Shown here: piece by piece, positions 37,236 to 46,593 of the stretch | Position numbering within the stretch: position 1 is the stretch's first letter | Layout of the letters: each line of letters starts with the position of its first letter | Assembly: GCA_002162955.1 (NCBI GenBank) | Contig: MABD01000018.1 | Span: 270,902-334,901 of the forward strand | Reading direction: 5' to 3' | Origin: Gammaproteobacteria bacterium 45_16_T64 | GTDB lineage: Bacteria > Pseudomonadota > Gammaproteobacteria > Pseudomonadales > Ketobacteraceae | Length of the DNA: 64,000 nucleotides | Position numbers and translations under genes: made by a program | Notes under the pieces: generated by a model | Seen by the model: only the letters and a program-made list of their open reading frames with translations | What the model was told of the DNA's origin: nothing | Database searches by the model: none

Positions 37236-37273
37236 TTCGCTAGCGCCAATTTGACCCAGGAACACCCTTCTAG

Positions 37274-40222
37274 ATGAATCTATTGCGGCCTTTTCTATGT
37301 GTATTGTGTGTTTTATTCAGTGTTAATGGTCAAACACAAACGATAGATAGCCCAGCAGTCAGTAGTAGCAGCTTGCAGTGGTCTCAAGATCGCCACACCA
37401 TTTACTCCGCTAATCTATGGCATGGCAGCATTAGCCAGCGCGCCGCCGCACCTGAGCATTCTCAGCTCCCCCCCCAACAACTCAGCCTGGGCAAAGATAT
37501 TAGGCGCATCGCCATTAATCACCAACAACAGGAGTTAATGGCAACCGATTACCTCAATAATGAAACCATCTGGGTAGACTTAAAAAGCTGGTCAATAAAA
37601 CAACGCATCCCTACGGGGCAGCGACCCTTTGGAGTTGTCTACCAAGCCAGTCATGATCGTTACTGGGTCAGCATTTTTGAAGATCATCAGTTATTGGCAA
37701 TTCAAGATGGGGAGATCATCCACTCGATCTCAACCCTAGATACGCCACGCGGACTTGCATTGCTGGATGACCGGCTTTTTGTCACTCACAGTATGACTGG
37801 GCAACTCTCGATTTATGATGTTTCATCACTACCTGAGAAACCCACAACCGTCATTTCACTTGCGGAAATACAGCATACCGATGAAACCGTTTCACAAGGC
37901 TTACCAAGACTATTGGATGACATTGCCATCAGCCCCAACGGCAAAGAAGCCTGGCTGCCACATGTATTGTGGAATTTTGACCATAAGTTTCAATTTCAAT
38001 CCACGGTATTCCCAGCGGTATCCGTTATCGAGCTCACCCCAGGTCATGAGAAGGAACGCATTGACCATCGTAAAGAACTGTTCAAAACGATTAATATTGT
38101 CAGCAAAAACAGAACACGTATTGTGTCCAACCCCGCCGATGCTGAATTCTCAGCCTCTGGGAAAAAAGTCTACATTAGCCTATCAGGTTCCGACGATATT
38201 ATCGTATTTGATCGCTCGCGCAGCGGAAAAAGCAATAAGAAACGCCACCGTCGCAAAAAACACAGCGGCGGTGCCAAGGCCTCTCAAATCTACCGTCATA
38301 CGCCAGAGCAAAACCCGAGAGGTTTGTTGATTCATGGCAATACGCTTTGGGTACAACAAGCCATATCACATACTCTCACTACCTTTGATAGGGGGGGGGA
38401 CAATGCCTTTGATCGCCTGCGCTTACACGATACGACTCAACATTTATTAACGCCGACTAACGCACTGTCGGTCCCCCACATAGACAGCATCGATCGAGGC
38501 CGGGCCCTGTTTCACTCCGCAAACACCGACCTAAATCCAGCGCACCCTATCGCAGGTGATTTTTGGATGAGCTGTAACAGCTGCCACTTGGACGGATTTA
38601 ATTTCACCAATCAATATTTGCTAGAGGCTTACGGGCAAGACAAGAAAAAAGATGCCCGCGTTGGCCACACCGATTTGGACAATATGATCAGTGGTGACTT
38701 TATTACAGATTACCTCAATATTATCCAGAAAACCCAAGGCGGTATGGGCGAAGACGATAGAGATGGCGCGGTATTGATTAGCCCCCAACAAGCCCCGGAT
38801 GAGATAATGGACGACATGATGGATTTACATCATTTTGTCACCTTGCCCCACAACCTTCCCTTTGTCGCCACCTGGCTACGAACAGATGAAAAAACGCCGA
38901 TACATCCCAAAGAATTCACCAACTCAGCTCAGTGCGCTGAATGTCATCAACCCATTTTTGATCAATGGGCCGATTCCAATCACCGCCTAATGGGAGAATC
39001 CAACCCTTACTTTATGACATTACTTGAGATTGCCGGTAAAGAAGAAGGGGAGAGTTTTAAGGATTGGTGCCTAGGCTGTCACATGCCGAACAATGTTCTG
39101 AGCAATACACCTATATCCAACAATGGCCATATGTTTGAAAAGAATGGCGCCACACTAAAAACGGCCCTCGCCAATAAACAACCCGATCTCGATGAAGGTA
39201 CAGGCTGCCTATTCTGCCACCGCATTATGTCCCTGGAAGATGCCGGTGGGAACGCCGCATTCACCGTGAATTTATCCGATCGCGATCACTATGTTGGCGA
39301 AAAGGAAACCGATTCGACACTTCTACAATGGTTTGCCAGTCGACAGATCAATAGCAAACCAGGCGCTCACAAGGCTTCCTATATAAAGCCATTTTATGAC
39401 GACCCTACACTTTGCAAGAGCTGTCATAACGAATTTGCCCCTGGGACTGGTGCAATGATCGTTGATACATTTGGCGAATGGGAAAGCTCCTCATACAACA
39501 ACCCCAGTGACCCAGCACAACATAAAACCTGTATCGACTGCCATATGCATGGCGATATCGCACAGATAGGAAATAACATTCCAGGCCTCTCGACTCAACG
39601 GGGCACCGCCAAGCAGAATGTTGCCACCCATCAATTTACCGGCGCTAACCACCACCTTGTTGGTCTACGTAATAAGCAACAAGAGGCCATGAGCATTCAG
39701 CTATTACGTTCAGCTGCCACACTGGAGCAACATGTTGGGGTCCAACGAGATGACTCATCAGCGCTTATCGTTTCCGTAAAAAATGTGGGTGCGGGCCACT
39801 CCCTGCCCACTGGCGTAGCGGACTTCCGCCAATTCTGGCTAGAAGTCATCATGAGAGATGTGGATGGCAATATCGTTTTCAGCTCAGGTGTCGCTGATGA
39901 CGAAGGCAACTTACCCACTGATACCCGGCTATTTATGAAAGTCATGGGGGATACTATGGGGCAACCCGTTGGTTTACGCTTCTGGCGCTACAGCCAGCTA
40001 CTTAGCGACACCCGCATTCCCGCCAATGGCTCTAGGGAAGAACGCTTTTCAATACCCCATTCAGCTCAACCTATTACCATAAATACACGCCTGCTCTATC
40101 GTATTTACCCCCAATGGATTACCCGGCAAGTGCAAGTCAACCAGCCTGACTTGCCTACCCCGCCCATCGTAGAATTGTCATCTATCACGAGTGTATTGTC
40201 ACTTCCGGCTACCCTGAAGTAA
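37274..40222 (+). CDS. Beta-propeller/hexahaem c-type cytochrome
   Basis: A 982-residue exported protein (signal peptide to about 22). Residues about 30-400 look like a YVTN-type beta-propeller with repeated 'DIAISPNGKEAWL'- and 'EFSASGKKVYISLSGSDDI'-like blades. A lysine/arginine-rich loop ('NKKRHRRKKHSGG') interrupts it. Six CxxCH haem sites begin at Cys434, 554, 599, 645, 714 and 753; the last five resemble the haem cluster of cytochrome c554-type multihaem proteins. A C-terminal beta domain (about 800-980; 'VSVKNVGAGHSLPTGVADF') is typical of that family's accessory domain. The enzymatic role, if any, is unknown. Likely partner: the four-helix protein upstream. Confidence 0.9.
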   Translation: MNLLRPFLCVLCVLFSVNGQTQTIDSPAVSSSSLQWSQDRHTIYSANLWHGSISQRAAAPEHSQLPPQQLSLGKDIRRIAINHQQQELMATDYLNNETIWVDLKSWSIKQRIPTGQRPFGVVYQASHDRYWVSIFEDHQLLAIQDGEIIHSISTLDTPRGLALLDDRLFVTHSMTGQLSIYDVSSLPEKPTTVISLAEIQHTDETVSQGLPRLLDDIAISPNGKEAWLPHVLWNFDHKFQFQSTVFPAVSVIELTPGHEKERIDHRKELFKTINIVSKNRTRIVSNPADAEFSASGKKVYISLSGSDDIIVFDRSRSGKSNKKRHRRKKHSGGAKASQIYRHTPEQNPRGLLIHGNTLWVQQAISHTLTTFDRGGDNAFDRLRLHDTTQHLLTPTNALSVPHIDSIDRGRALFHSANTDLNPAHPIAGDFWMSCNSCHLDGFNFTNQYLLEAYGQDKKKDARVGHTDLDNMISGDFITDYLNIIQKTQGGMGEDDRDGAVLISPQQAPDEIMDDMMDLHHFVTLPHNLPFVATWLRTDEKTPIHPKEFTNSAQCAECHQPIFDQWADSNHRLMGESNPYFMTLLEIAGKEEGESFKDWCLGCHMPNNVLSNTPISNNGHMFEKNGATLKTALANKQPDLDEGTGCLFCHRIMSLEDAGGNAAFTVNLSDRDHYVGEKETDSTLLQWFASRQINSKPGAHKASYIKPFYDDPTLCKSCHNEFAPGTGAMIVDTFGEWESSSYNNPSDPAQHKTCIDCHMHGDIAQIGNNIPGLSTQRGTAKQNVATHQFTGANHHLVGLRNKQQEAMSIQLLRSAATLEQHVGVQRDDSSALIVSVKNVGAGHSLPTGVADFRQFWLEVIMRDVDGNIVFSSGVADDEGNLPTDTRLFMKVMGDTMGQPVGLRFWRYSQLLSDTRIPANGSREERFSIPHSAQPITINTRLLYRIYPQWITRQVQVNQPDLPTPPIVELSSITSVLSLPATLK

Positions 40223-40275
40223 AAATTCCTGTGCTAAGGTAAATTTCGTCGCTAGAAAAAACGTAGGAAAACACG

Positions 40276-41145
40276 ATGAATAATAGAACGCCAATTAGCC
40301 ACTCATTCCTCATCAACAATAAAAATATGAATGTCTATGAATGGCCTGGGGAAGGCGACCCCATTCTATTACTCCACGCCACCGGGTTTCACGCTCGCTG
40401 CTGGGACCAAGTCATTCATCAACTCCCCAACGCCCCCATTTATGCTGTTGATGCGTTGTGCCATGGGCAGAGCGATAGCATCGACCCACCTTATAGTTGG
40501 CTGGATTTCTCGAGCCACTTAGAAGCACTACTAAACACGCTTGGCATTAATAATATTACCGGCGTTGGGCACTCATTTGGTGGACATTTACTCACACTAG
40601 CTTGCGCCAACATACCCGAGCGTTTTAAGCGTGCGCTATTATTAGACCCCGTCATCGGCAATCCGGATTATATAAAGCATTGGCAAAAAGGGGCACAGAC
40701 CAATAACCCCGTCGCCAAACGGCGTAATCAATGGAGCTCGGTGGAAGAACTGCACAAACAACTTGGTGGCAAGGTACCTTATAGCACTTGGGCACCAGAA
40801 GTATTTAACGACTATTGCCAATTTGGATTAAGCCTCTCAGATAGCCATGACGGATACCAGCTGGCCTGCCCTCCGGCATGTGAAGCTGCCATTTACGGAA
40901 CCATTGGCGCCGAAACCATCTACAGCAAGCTATCTCGCATTCAGGTTCCTACAACGATTATTCGCGCTAAAGAACGTACCGCTGACGATGCGATGTTTGA
41001 TTTTAGGCCCAGCCCAACCTGGACTGAGCTGGCAAAACAATTCCCCAACGCCAAAGATATTTATTGCGCCGATAGAACGCATTTTTTCCCAATGGAAGAT
41101 CCGGCATTTGTTGCACAACATATCACAAGCCTATACAACCAATAA
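40276..41145 (+). CDS. Alpha/beta hydrolase
   Basis: A 289-residue alpha/beta hydrolase with no signal peptide. The oxyanion region is 'LLHATGFHARCWDQVI', the nucleophile elbow is 'GVGHSFGGHLL', and the late His is in 'DRTHFFPMEDP'. The lid region is between strands 6 and 7. Such enzymes cleave esters, lactones or C-C bonds; substrate cannot be read. It is 53 bases after the hexahaem cytochrome and nine bases before a hotdog thioesterase, so a joint role in acyl-chain or ester metabolism is possible. Confidence 0.9.
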   Translation: MNNRTPISHSFLINNKNMNVYEWPGEGDPILLLHATGFHARCWDQVIHQLPNAPIYAVDALCHGQSDSIDPPYSWLDFSSHLEALLNTLGINNITGVGHSFGGHLLTLACANIPERFKRALLLDPVIGNPDYIKHWQKGAQTNNPVAKRRNQWSSVEELHKQLGGKVPYSTWAPEVFNDYCQFGLSLSDSHDGYQLACPPACEAAIYGTIGAETIYSKLSRIQVPTTIIRAKERTADDAMFDFRPSPTWTELAKQFPNAKDIYCADRTHFFPMEDPAFVAQHITSLYNQ

Positions 41146-41154
41146 GGAATGATC

Positions 41155-41616
41155 ATGCCAATCGAAAACTCTTCTGCTTACCGCGTACTAATCCGCGTAA
41201 GGTATGCCGAATGCGACGCTCAGCAGGTTGTCTTTAATGCCCGCTACGGAGACTACGTTGATGTTGTGGTTACCGAATATTTTCGCGATACCTTTGGCGG
41301 CTATGAATCGCTATTGGCGCAAGGTATCGACGGCCAAGTCGTACGTCTCACCACCGATTGGCAATCCCCCGCTAAATTTGATGACGTTATTTCCATTAGC
41401 ATTGAGCCCCTACGTATCGGCAACACCTCCTATTCATTCGCATTACATTTTACCGAATATTATTCACAGCGGGCCATCGCCACATCTGAAATCACCTATG
41501 TCATGGTCACACCAATTGACCATCAAAAGATGGCCATACCGGATTTTTTCAGAGAAAAACTAGTCGAACCAAGCAGGGCCAAAATCATTAACTTTGCAGG
41601 CATAGAAATCGAATAA
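41155..41616 (+). CDS. Hotdog-fold acyl-CoA thioesterase
   Basis: A 153-residue single-hotdog protein of the 4-hydroxybenzoyl-CoA thioesterase/YbgC type: 'IRVRYAECDAQQVVFNARYG' with the catalytic Asp, 'YVDVVVTEYFRD' and 'IDGQVVRLTTDWQSPAKFDD'. It would hydrolyse acyl-CoA thioesters in the cytoplasm. ATG 41155 is preferred over ATG 41149 because AAGGA lies six bases before it. It is convergent with the next gene with a 13-base gap. Confidence 0.9.
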   Translation: MPIENSSAYRVLIRVRYAECDAQQVVFNARYGDYVDVVVTEYFRDTFGGYESLLAQGIDGQVVRLTTDWQSPAKFDDVISISIEPLRIGNTSYSFALHFTEYYSQRAIATSEITYVMVTPIDHQKMAIPDFFREKLVEPSRAKIINFAGIEIE

Positions 41617-41629
41617 GCGACCAACCAGA

Positions 41630-42106
41630 TCAAGCGAGCTTATTCGTTAACACTGTTTCAACCGCCTCGATATTGTCTAACCCCACGATAACACGTTTAT
41701 TTCCTTTCGTTGTGGTTAGAGCAACCGCTCGAAAAATGAAAAACATCTTGCTGATCTTAATTTTCTTAATGTCCTCCAGTAACACCTGATGACCCACATC
41801 CCCGGCATGCAATATTATGCGATCATCCGCGACGTCAAGTCTTGGCGCTTCTCTACGGTAACGTCGGTAAGCACTATTTATACTGCTTAGCAGAAAAAAA
41901 ACATAAGCTCCCCCTAACAAGTACCCCAGCAATTGATGATGCATTGGGCTCGAAAACCAATAAAAGAGGCTCGCCATTATCACAATGGATATCGACCCTA
42001 GCGACAGCCCATGGACTGTACTGACAAGAATATAGGCCCTCCAGACGTTATGATTAGTACCTGCTACCACTGCACTTCTCTTTTCATCATTCACTGCATT
42101 ATTCAA
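41630..42106 (-). CDS. Small membrane protein with PH-like domain
   Basis: A 158-residue protein with two transmembrane helices (about 28-50 and 57-77) followed by a cytoplasmic beta-rich domain ('PRLDVADDRIILHAGDVGHQ', 'VLLEDIKKIKISKM'). That layout is typical of small bacterial PH-domain membrane proteins of unknown function. The TTG start has GAGAG about seven bases upstream; no in-frame ATG is near, so the N-terminus is uncertain. It is tandem with the GlxA-type regulator but transcribed downstream of it. Confidence 0.65.
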   Translation of the reverse strand: MNNAVNDEKRSAVVAGTNHNVWRAYILVSTVHGLSLGSISIVIMASLFYWFSSPMHHQLLGYLLGGAYVFFLLSSINSAYRRYRREAPRLDVADDRIILHAGDVGHQVLLEDIKKIKISKMFFIFRAVALTTTKGNKRVIVGLDNIEAVETVLTNKLA

Positions 42107-42159
42107 TTCATGGCTCTCTTTGATAAAAGTCCCATCATACCTTATTCAACAGTGCGCGC

Positions 42160-43128
42160 TTACTGGCCATTCGACATAGCCTTACGAGAAAATTTCAGCC
42201 GATAATCCACAGGAGCCACCCCCATGTGACGAACAAAGGTGCGCCGCATCACATCCACACTGGCGAACCCTGTCAACTCCGCGATGTTATCCAATTGATA
42301 ATGGGTCGATTCCAGCAACAATTTGATTCTATCAATTCGCTTACCTTCGACATATTTTGCTGGCGTTACCCCCATCCCCGAAGAGAACTGTCGAGAGAAA
42401 TTACGCTCACTCATATTTGCTACAGATGACAGCACCTCCACCGTTAGTTTGCTATGTAGATTTTCCTCGATATAGAGCCGAGTCTTATCAAACATCGGCC
42501 GGGCTTCCAGTTGAGCATTTAATGGGCTTGAAAACTGTTTTTGGCCACCAGGACGGTGGTAATACACCACCAGACTCTTGGCTATTTGCATACTAATATC
42601 ATGCCCCAAATCCTCCGCCACGATACTCAGGGTCAGATCAATACCGGCAGTAACACCCGCCGACGTATATACATTACCGGATTTAACATACAAGTCATCT
42701 GGTAGTACCTTCACTCTTGGGAATAGCTGTTGCAGCTCTCGGGTACAGACCCAGTGGGTCGTAGCTGCACGCCCATTCAACAGACCTGCTTGCGCAAGCA
42801 GAAATGCGCCGGTACAAATGGAAATGACACGGGAGACCTCAGGGGCTTGAGCTTGTATATATTCCACTAGCCTAGAATCGGCAATGGCAGCAAACACGCC
42901 CTGTCCACCTATTACCATCAAACTATCGTAACCGGCTAGGGGTTTGCACTTCTCGGTATGAATCATCAAACCACTGCTACTTCGTAGCAAACCACCCTCA
43001 ATAGACAATACATCCAAATCATAACCTCTGGCTGCGGGTATCGCGCCATCAGTCAGTACATCCATCGGCCCCGAGAGATCGAGCATCTGACATTGTTCAA
43101 AGCATAAGATCGCAATTTTTCTTTTCAT
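42160..43128 (-). CDS. GlxA-family AraC regulator (DJ-1/PfpI + AraC HTH)
   Basis: A 322-residue regulator. The N-terminal DJ-1/PfpI domain (about 1-180) has 'IAILCFEQCQMLDLSGPMDV' and the nucleophile-elbow-like 'ISICTGAFLLAQAGLLNGR'; in these regulators it acts as a sensor and is not known to be catalytic. The C-terminal AraC domain (about 215-320) carries two helix-turn-helix units ('LTVEVLSSVANMSERNFSRQ', 'NIAELTGFASVDVMRRTFVR'). ATG 43128 fits the family N-terminus. Targets and effector unknown; divergent from a DUF1272 gene. Confidence 0.93.
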   Translation of the reverse strand: MKRKIAILCFEQCQMLDLSGPMDVLTDGAIPAARGYDLDVLSIEGGLLRSSSGLMIHTEKCKPLAGYDSLMVIGGQGVFAAIADSRLVEYIQAQAPEVSRVISICTGAFLLAQAGLLNGRAATTHWVCTRELQQLFPRVKVLPDDLYVKSGNVYTSAGVTAGIDLTLSIVAEDLGHDISMQIAKSLVVYYHRPGGQKQFSSPLNAQLEARPMFDKTRLYIEENLHSKLTVEVLSSVANMSERNFSRQFSSGMGVTPAKYVEGKRIDRIKLLLESTHYQLDNIAELTGFASVDVMRRTFVRHMGVAPVDYRLKFSRKAMSNGQ

Positions 43129-43279
43129 AACTCGCCTTTTATCAATTACCCCTTGGTTGCACAAGGAGCGACTCCAAAACACCATGAATGGCCGACATCA
43201 TCGGAATCCTGTCATATCAGCCAGCATGACATAAGGCTAATATCAACGCTACTCACAATAAAACCTCATGGAGAGTCAT

Positions 43280-43501
43280 ATGTTAAAGATGAAGAAAGCT
43301 TGCGAGAAATGTAAGACCTCAACGGGCAAAGACGAGACCGCTTACATTTGCTCCTATGAATGCACATTTTGCGGGAACTGTGCCGACAAGATGGAGTACA
43401 CATGCCCTAACTGTGCAGGCGAACTGTTAGCACGTCCTACTCGATTAAATAGCGTAGCAACAGTAGTCACCTCTCAAATCAAAAGTCGCTTATTCTCTTA
43501 A
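43280..43501 (+). CDS. DUF1272 zinc-ribbon protein
   Basis: A 73-residue protein with the DUF1272 cysteine pattern: 'CEKCKTS', 'ICSYECTFCGNC' and 'YTCPNCAGEL', eight Cys likely holding two zinc ions. ATG 43280 is chosen because GGAG lies six bases upstream; the ATG at 43268 would overlap that site. Function of the family is unknown. It lies between a divergent GlxA-type regulator and the iron transporter operon. Confidence 0.88.
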   Translation: MLKMKKACEKCKTSTGKDETAYICSYECTFCGNCADKMEYTCPNCAGELLARPTRLNSVATVVTSQIKSRLFS

Positions 43502-43587
43502 CGCGCTAAATGACCCTTTTGTTCACTCTGCCTCCCGCTGGGAAGCAGAGTACTGACATACATTCAGCTCCAGCAATTGATAATTTC

Positions 43588-43616
43588 TTGCACTTCATAG
43601 TGATAATAATTATCAT
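43588..43616 (+). promoter_or_regulatory. Promoter with perfect Fur box for the Fe(III) transporter
   Basis: TGATAATAATTATCA at 43601-43615 matches the 7-1-7 Fur motif at every position. It overlaps a sigma-70-like promoter, TTGCAC (43588-43593), 17-base spacer, TATCAT (43611-43616), so Fe-Fur binding would directly block RNA polymerase. The transporter gene starts about 56 bases downstream. Confidence 0.88.
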
Positions 43617-43671
43617 TTAGACCAAGAGCGCAGCCCTGCTGCCTTATTCGTTGACTTACATGGATCTGATT

Positions 43672-44697
43672 ATGAAACCTGCCAAACTCGTAATGGGCGC
43701 ACTTGTCTCTGCCCTTTTGCTCAATTCCGCCTCATTGTGGGCAGCCCCTGAAGTGAATTTGTACTCCGCCAGAAAAGAAGCCCTCATCAAACCTTTACTG
43801 GATAAATTCACCGAAAAGACTGGCGTTAAGGTTAATTTAGTTACCGGTAAAGCTGATGCATTGCTGACTCGATTAAAAAGCGAAGGAAAGAACACACCGG
43901 CTGATGTATTTCTAACTAGCGACGCTGGCCGCCTTCATCGCGCAGAAGAAGCCAACGTACTTCAGGCCATTCAATCAAAAGAACTCAATGCATCGGTCCC
44001 AGCAAGCTATCGAGATCCTGAAGGATACTGGTACGGTTTATCCTTACGTGCTCGCCCAATTCTTTATGTTAAAAACAAAGTGAGCCCAGAGACGCTATCC
44101 ACCTACGAAGCGCTTGCGACACCGGAGTTTAAAGGAAAAATCTGTATCCGCTCCTCGAGTAATATCTACAACCAGTCTCTCGTCGCATCCATGATCGCTG
44201 TTGATGGTGAAGCAGATACCGAGACTTGGGCGAATGGACTAGTCGGCAACATGGCCCGGCCACCAAAAGGCGGTGATAGAGACCAGATCAAAGCGGCCGC
44301 AGCAGGACAATGCGTTATTGCGGTTGCCAATACTTACTACTTCGGAAAAATGCTCGCGGGCGGTGATGCCGCACAAAAAACGGCAGCAGAAAAGCTTGCG
44401 GTATTTTGGCCAAATCAGAAAGGCCGGGGTACTCACGTAAATATCAGTGGTGCTGGCGTGACAGCCCACGCCAAGAACAAGGACAATGCAATCAAGCTAA
44501 TTGAGTTTTTAGCCAGTAATGATGCTCAGTCTTGGTATGCTCAGGTGAACTACGAGTACCCTGTACGCGAAGGTGTTAAACCTAGCAACGTGCTTGCACA
44601 ATGGGGCTCGTTCAAAGCCGACAACCTAAACTTATCCCGTCTAGGTGACCTAAACAGCAAAGCAGTTATGGTCATGGACCGCGCTGGCTGGAAGTAA
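43672..44697 (+). CDS. fbpA: Fe(III) ABC transporter substrate-binding protein
   Basis: A 341-residue periplasmic iron-binding protein (FbpA/FutA/IdiA type). The signal peptide ends after 'SASLWA'. The mature protein begins 'APEVNLYSARKEALIKPLL', with the YSAR motif of ferric-binding proteins, and has the paired Tyr iron ligands in 'ANTYYFGKML'. ATG 43672 gives a normal signal peptide; upstream in-frame starts are less plausible. First gene of an iron transporter operon under a Fur box; the permease and ATPase genes follow. The class takes up ferric iron across the inner membrane after siderophore-independent or outer-membrane delivery. Confidence 0.93.
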   Translation: MKPAKLVMGALVSALLLNSASLWAAPEVNLYSARKEALIKPLLDKFTEKTGVKVNLVTGKADALLTRLKSEGKNTPADVFLTSDAGRLHRAEEANVLQAIQSKELNASVPASYRDPEGYWYGLSLRARPILYVKNKVSPETLSTYEALATPEFKGKICIRSSSNIYNQSLVASMIAVDGEADTETWANGLVGNMARPPKGGDRDQIKAAAAGQCVIAVANTYYFGKMLAGGDAAQKTAAEKLAVFWPNQKGRGTHVNISGAGVTAHAKNKDNAIKLIEFLASNDAQSWYAQVNYEYPVREGVKPSNVLAQWGSFKADNLNLSRLGDLNSKAVMVMDRAGWK

Positions 44698-44726
44698 GCG
44701 TTAATCGCTAAACGGCGATAAAAATG

Positions 44727-44773
44727 AAGCTTGTGGATGACAAGGTGCTTTTCATACCGGTCAGCCACAAGTT
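44727..44773 (+). promoter_or_regulatory. Imperfect stem-loop after the iron-binding protein gene
   Basis: gcttgtgg near 44727 pairs with ccacaagt near 44766 across a 30-base loop, in the 190-base gap between the binding protein and the permease. Such structures often protect the upstream mRNA or reduce expression of the downstream transporter genes. No T-run follows, so it is probably not a full terminator. Confidence 0.35.
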
Positions 44774-44886
44774 TCTTATCGGAAAGAGCGGCAAGATCTC
44801 ACGCCTTCAGGCATAATAAGCACCTTATTTTCCACCTCGCCATCTCAATGGCATCTTGCGGAAGAGCTTATTTAGTCACACATATT

Positions 44887-46593
44887 ATGGCGTCATCTAA
44901 CTCAGACTTAACACAACCTTTGTCACCTACCACAACGCTTTCTTCTGCACGCCTCCGCCCAAGAATCACCCGCTCCCATCTATTTGTTCTGTTCTTGCTC
45001 ACCACCACCAGCATACTGGCACTACCCGTACTCACCATCGCCAGCTTTATCTTTGAACCGGCGAGCGATGTGTGGCACCACCTAGCCAGCACAGTTCTGA
45101 GTGACTACGTGATCAACAGTCTACTGTTATTGATAGGTGTAGCTGTCGGCACACTCACCATGGGAATTACCAGCGCATGGCTAACAGCGATGTATCAATT
45201 TCCTGGAAGGCGCATTGTGGAATGGGCACTACTATTACCGTTGGCCATGCCAGCTTACATTATTGCCTACACCTATACTGGGCTGCTGGATTTCGCAGGA
45301 CCGTTACAGACCGCACTTAGAGAAGGATTTAACTGGCAGTATGGGGACTATTGGTTTCCGGAGGTCCGCTCATTAATCGGCGCTATCTGTATGCTATCAT
45401 TTGTGCTCTATCCCTATGTGTACCTATTGGCCAGGGCCAGTTTTTTAGAGCAATCGGTGGTTACCATGGATGCTGCCCGCTCTCTAGGTGCAGGGCCATG
45501 GAAGCGTTTCTTTCGTGTTGCATTACCTATGGCGCGCCCCGCAATAGTAGCAGGTACCTCGCTGGCCCTAATGGAGACCCTAGCCGATTACGGGACCGTT
45601 CAATATTTTGGCATATCAACCTTCACTACAGGCATTTTTCGAACCTGGTTTGGCCTCGGTGACCAAGGAGCAGCCGCACAATTGGCGGCAATGCTATTAG
45701 GGTTTGTTCTACTACTTATTCTCGTTGAACGTTATTCTCGTAGACAAGCTCAGTACCACCAGCAAAGCACTGGAGACTCATCCCATCAACGACAGCCATT
45801 ATCCAAGTTATCGGGCGTTATAGCATCAATATTATGTACCACGCCGATCATATTGGGTTTTTTAATCCCCTTTGGCCTACTGACACAATGGGCAATGGGA
45901 GAGACCATGGACGCTTCGTTTTTTTCTCTTGTTTGGAATAGCCTGAGTTTGGCATTTTCCGCCGCGTTGTTAGCCTTAACATTGGCGATCATTCTCGGTT
46001 ACGGCCAACGCTTAATGCCAACACGAGCAGTGAAAACAGGCGTTCGTGTCGCAACGTTAGGTTATGCTGTGCCCGGCACAGTCATCGCCGTTGGCATCGT
46101 TATCCCTCTTGCCTGGATAGATAACAGGATAGATCAGTGGGCAACCGATATGTTCGACCATAGTACCGGACTCATTTTTTCCGGTTCGCTGTTCATCCTT
46201 TTGTTTGCATACCTAGTTCGCTTCCTTGCCGTTGCCTTAGGCAGTGTCGAATCGGGGTTACAAACCATTAAACCATCAATGGATGATTCCGCTCGTTCTT
46301 TAGGGTTCTCACCATTTCAGGTATTACGAAAAATACACCTACCGATTATTCGCCCTAGCCTATTTACCGCAGTATTACTGGTCTTTGTTGATGTACTCAA
46401 AGAGCTGCCTGCCACCCTTATTTTACGTCCCTTTAATTTTAACACTCTCGCGGTTCGAGCCTACGAACTCGCCAGCGACGAACAATTGGCTAGCGCAGCC
46501 CCGGCAGCAATTACAATTGTTCTGACAGGCCTTATTCCTGTCATTTTACTTAGTCGCTCCATTAACCGACCTAATGCTGGATCTTCGTCATGA
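44887..46593 (+). CDS. fbpB: Fe(III) ABC transporter permease (fused two-domain)
   Basis: A 568-residue inner-membrane protein with two homologous BPD-transport permease halves of about six helices each, as in FbpB/SfuB. The EAA-loop sequences are 'MDAARSLGAGPWKRFFRVAL' and 'MDDSARSLGFSPFQVLRKIH'. The start is uncertain: ATG 44887 gives a normal N-terminus, while the frame is open upstream to ATG 44848 and beyond without a better ribosome-binding site. It overlaps the ATPase gene by four bases. Confidence 0.9.
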   Translation: MASSNSDLTQPLSPTTTLSSARLRPRITRSHLFVLFLLTTTSILALPVLTIASFIFEPASDVWHHLASTVLSDYVINSLLLLIGVAVGTLTMGITSAWLTAMYQFPGRRIVEWALLLPLAMPAYIIAYTYTGLLDFAGPLQTALREGFNWQYGDYWFPEVRSLIGAICMLSFVLYPYVYLLARASFLEQSVVTMDAARSLGAGPWKRFFRVALPMARPAIVAGTSLALMETLADYGTVQYFGISTFTTGIFRTWFGLGDQGAAAQLAAMLLGFVLLLILVERYSRRQAQYHQQSTGDSSHQRQPLSKLSGVIASILCTTPIILGFLIPFGLLTQWAMGETMDASFFSLVWNSLSLAFSAALLALTLAIILGYGQRLMPTRAVKTGVRVATLGYAVPGTVIAVGIVIPLAWIDNRIDQWATDMFDHSTGLIFSGSLFILLFAYLVRFLAVALGSVESGLQTIKPSMDDSARSLGFSPFQVLRKIHLPIIRPSLFTAVLLVFVDVLKELPATLILRPFNFNTLAVRAYELASDEQLASAAPAAITIVLTGLIPVILLSRSINRPNAGSSS

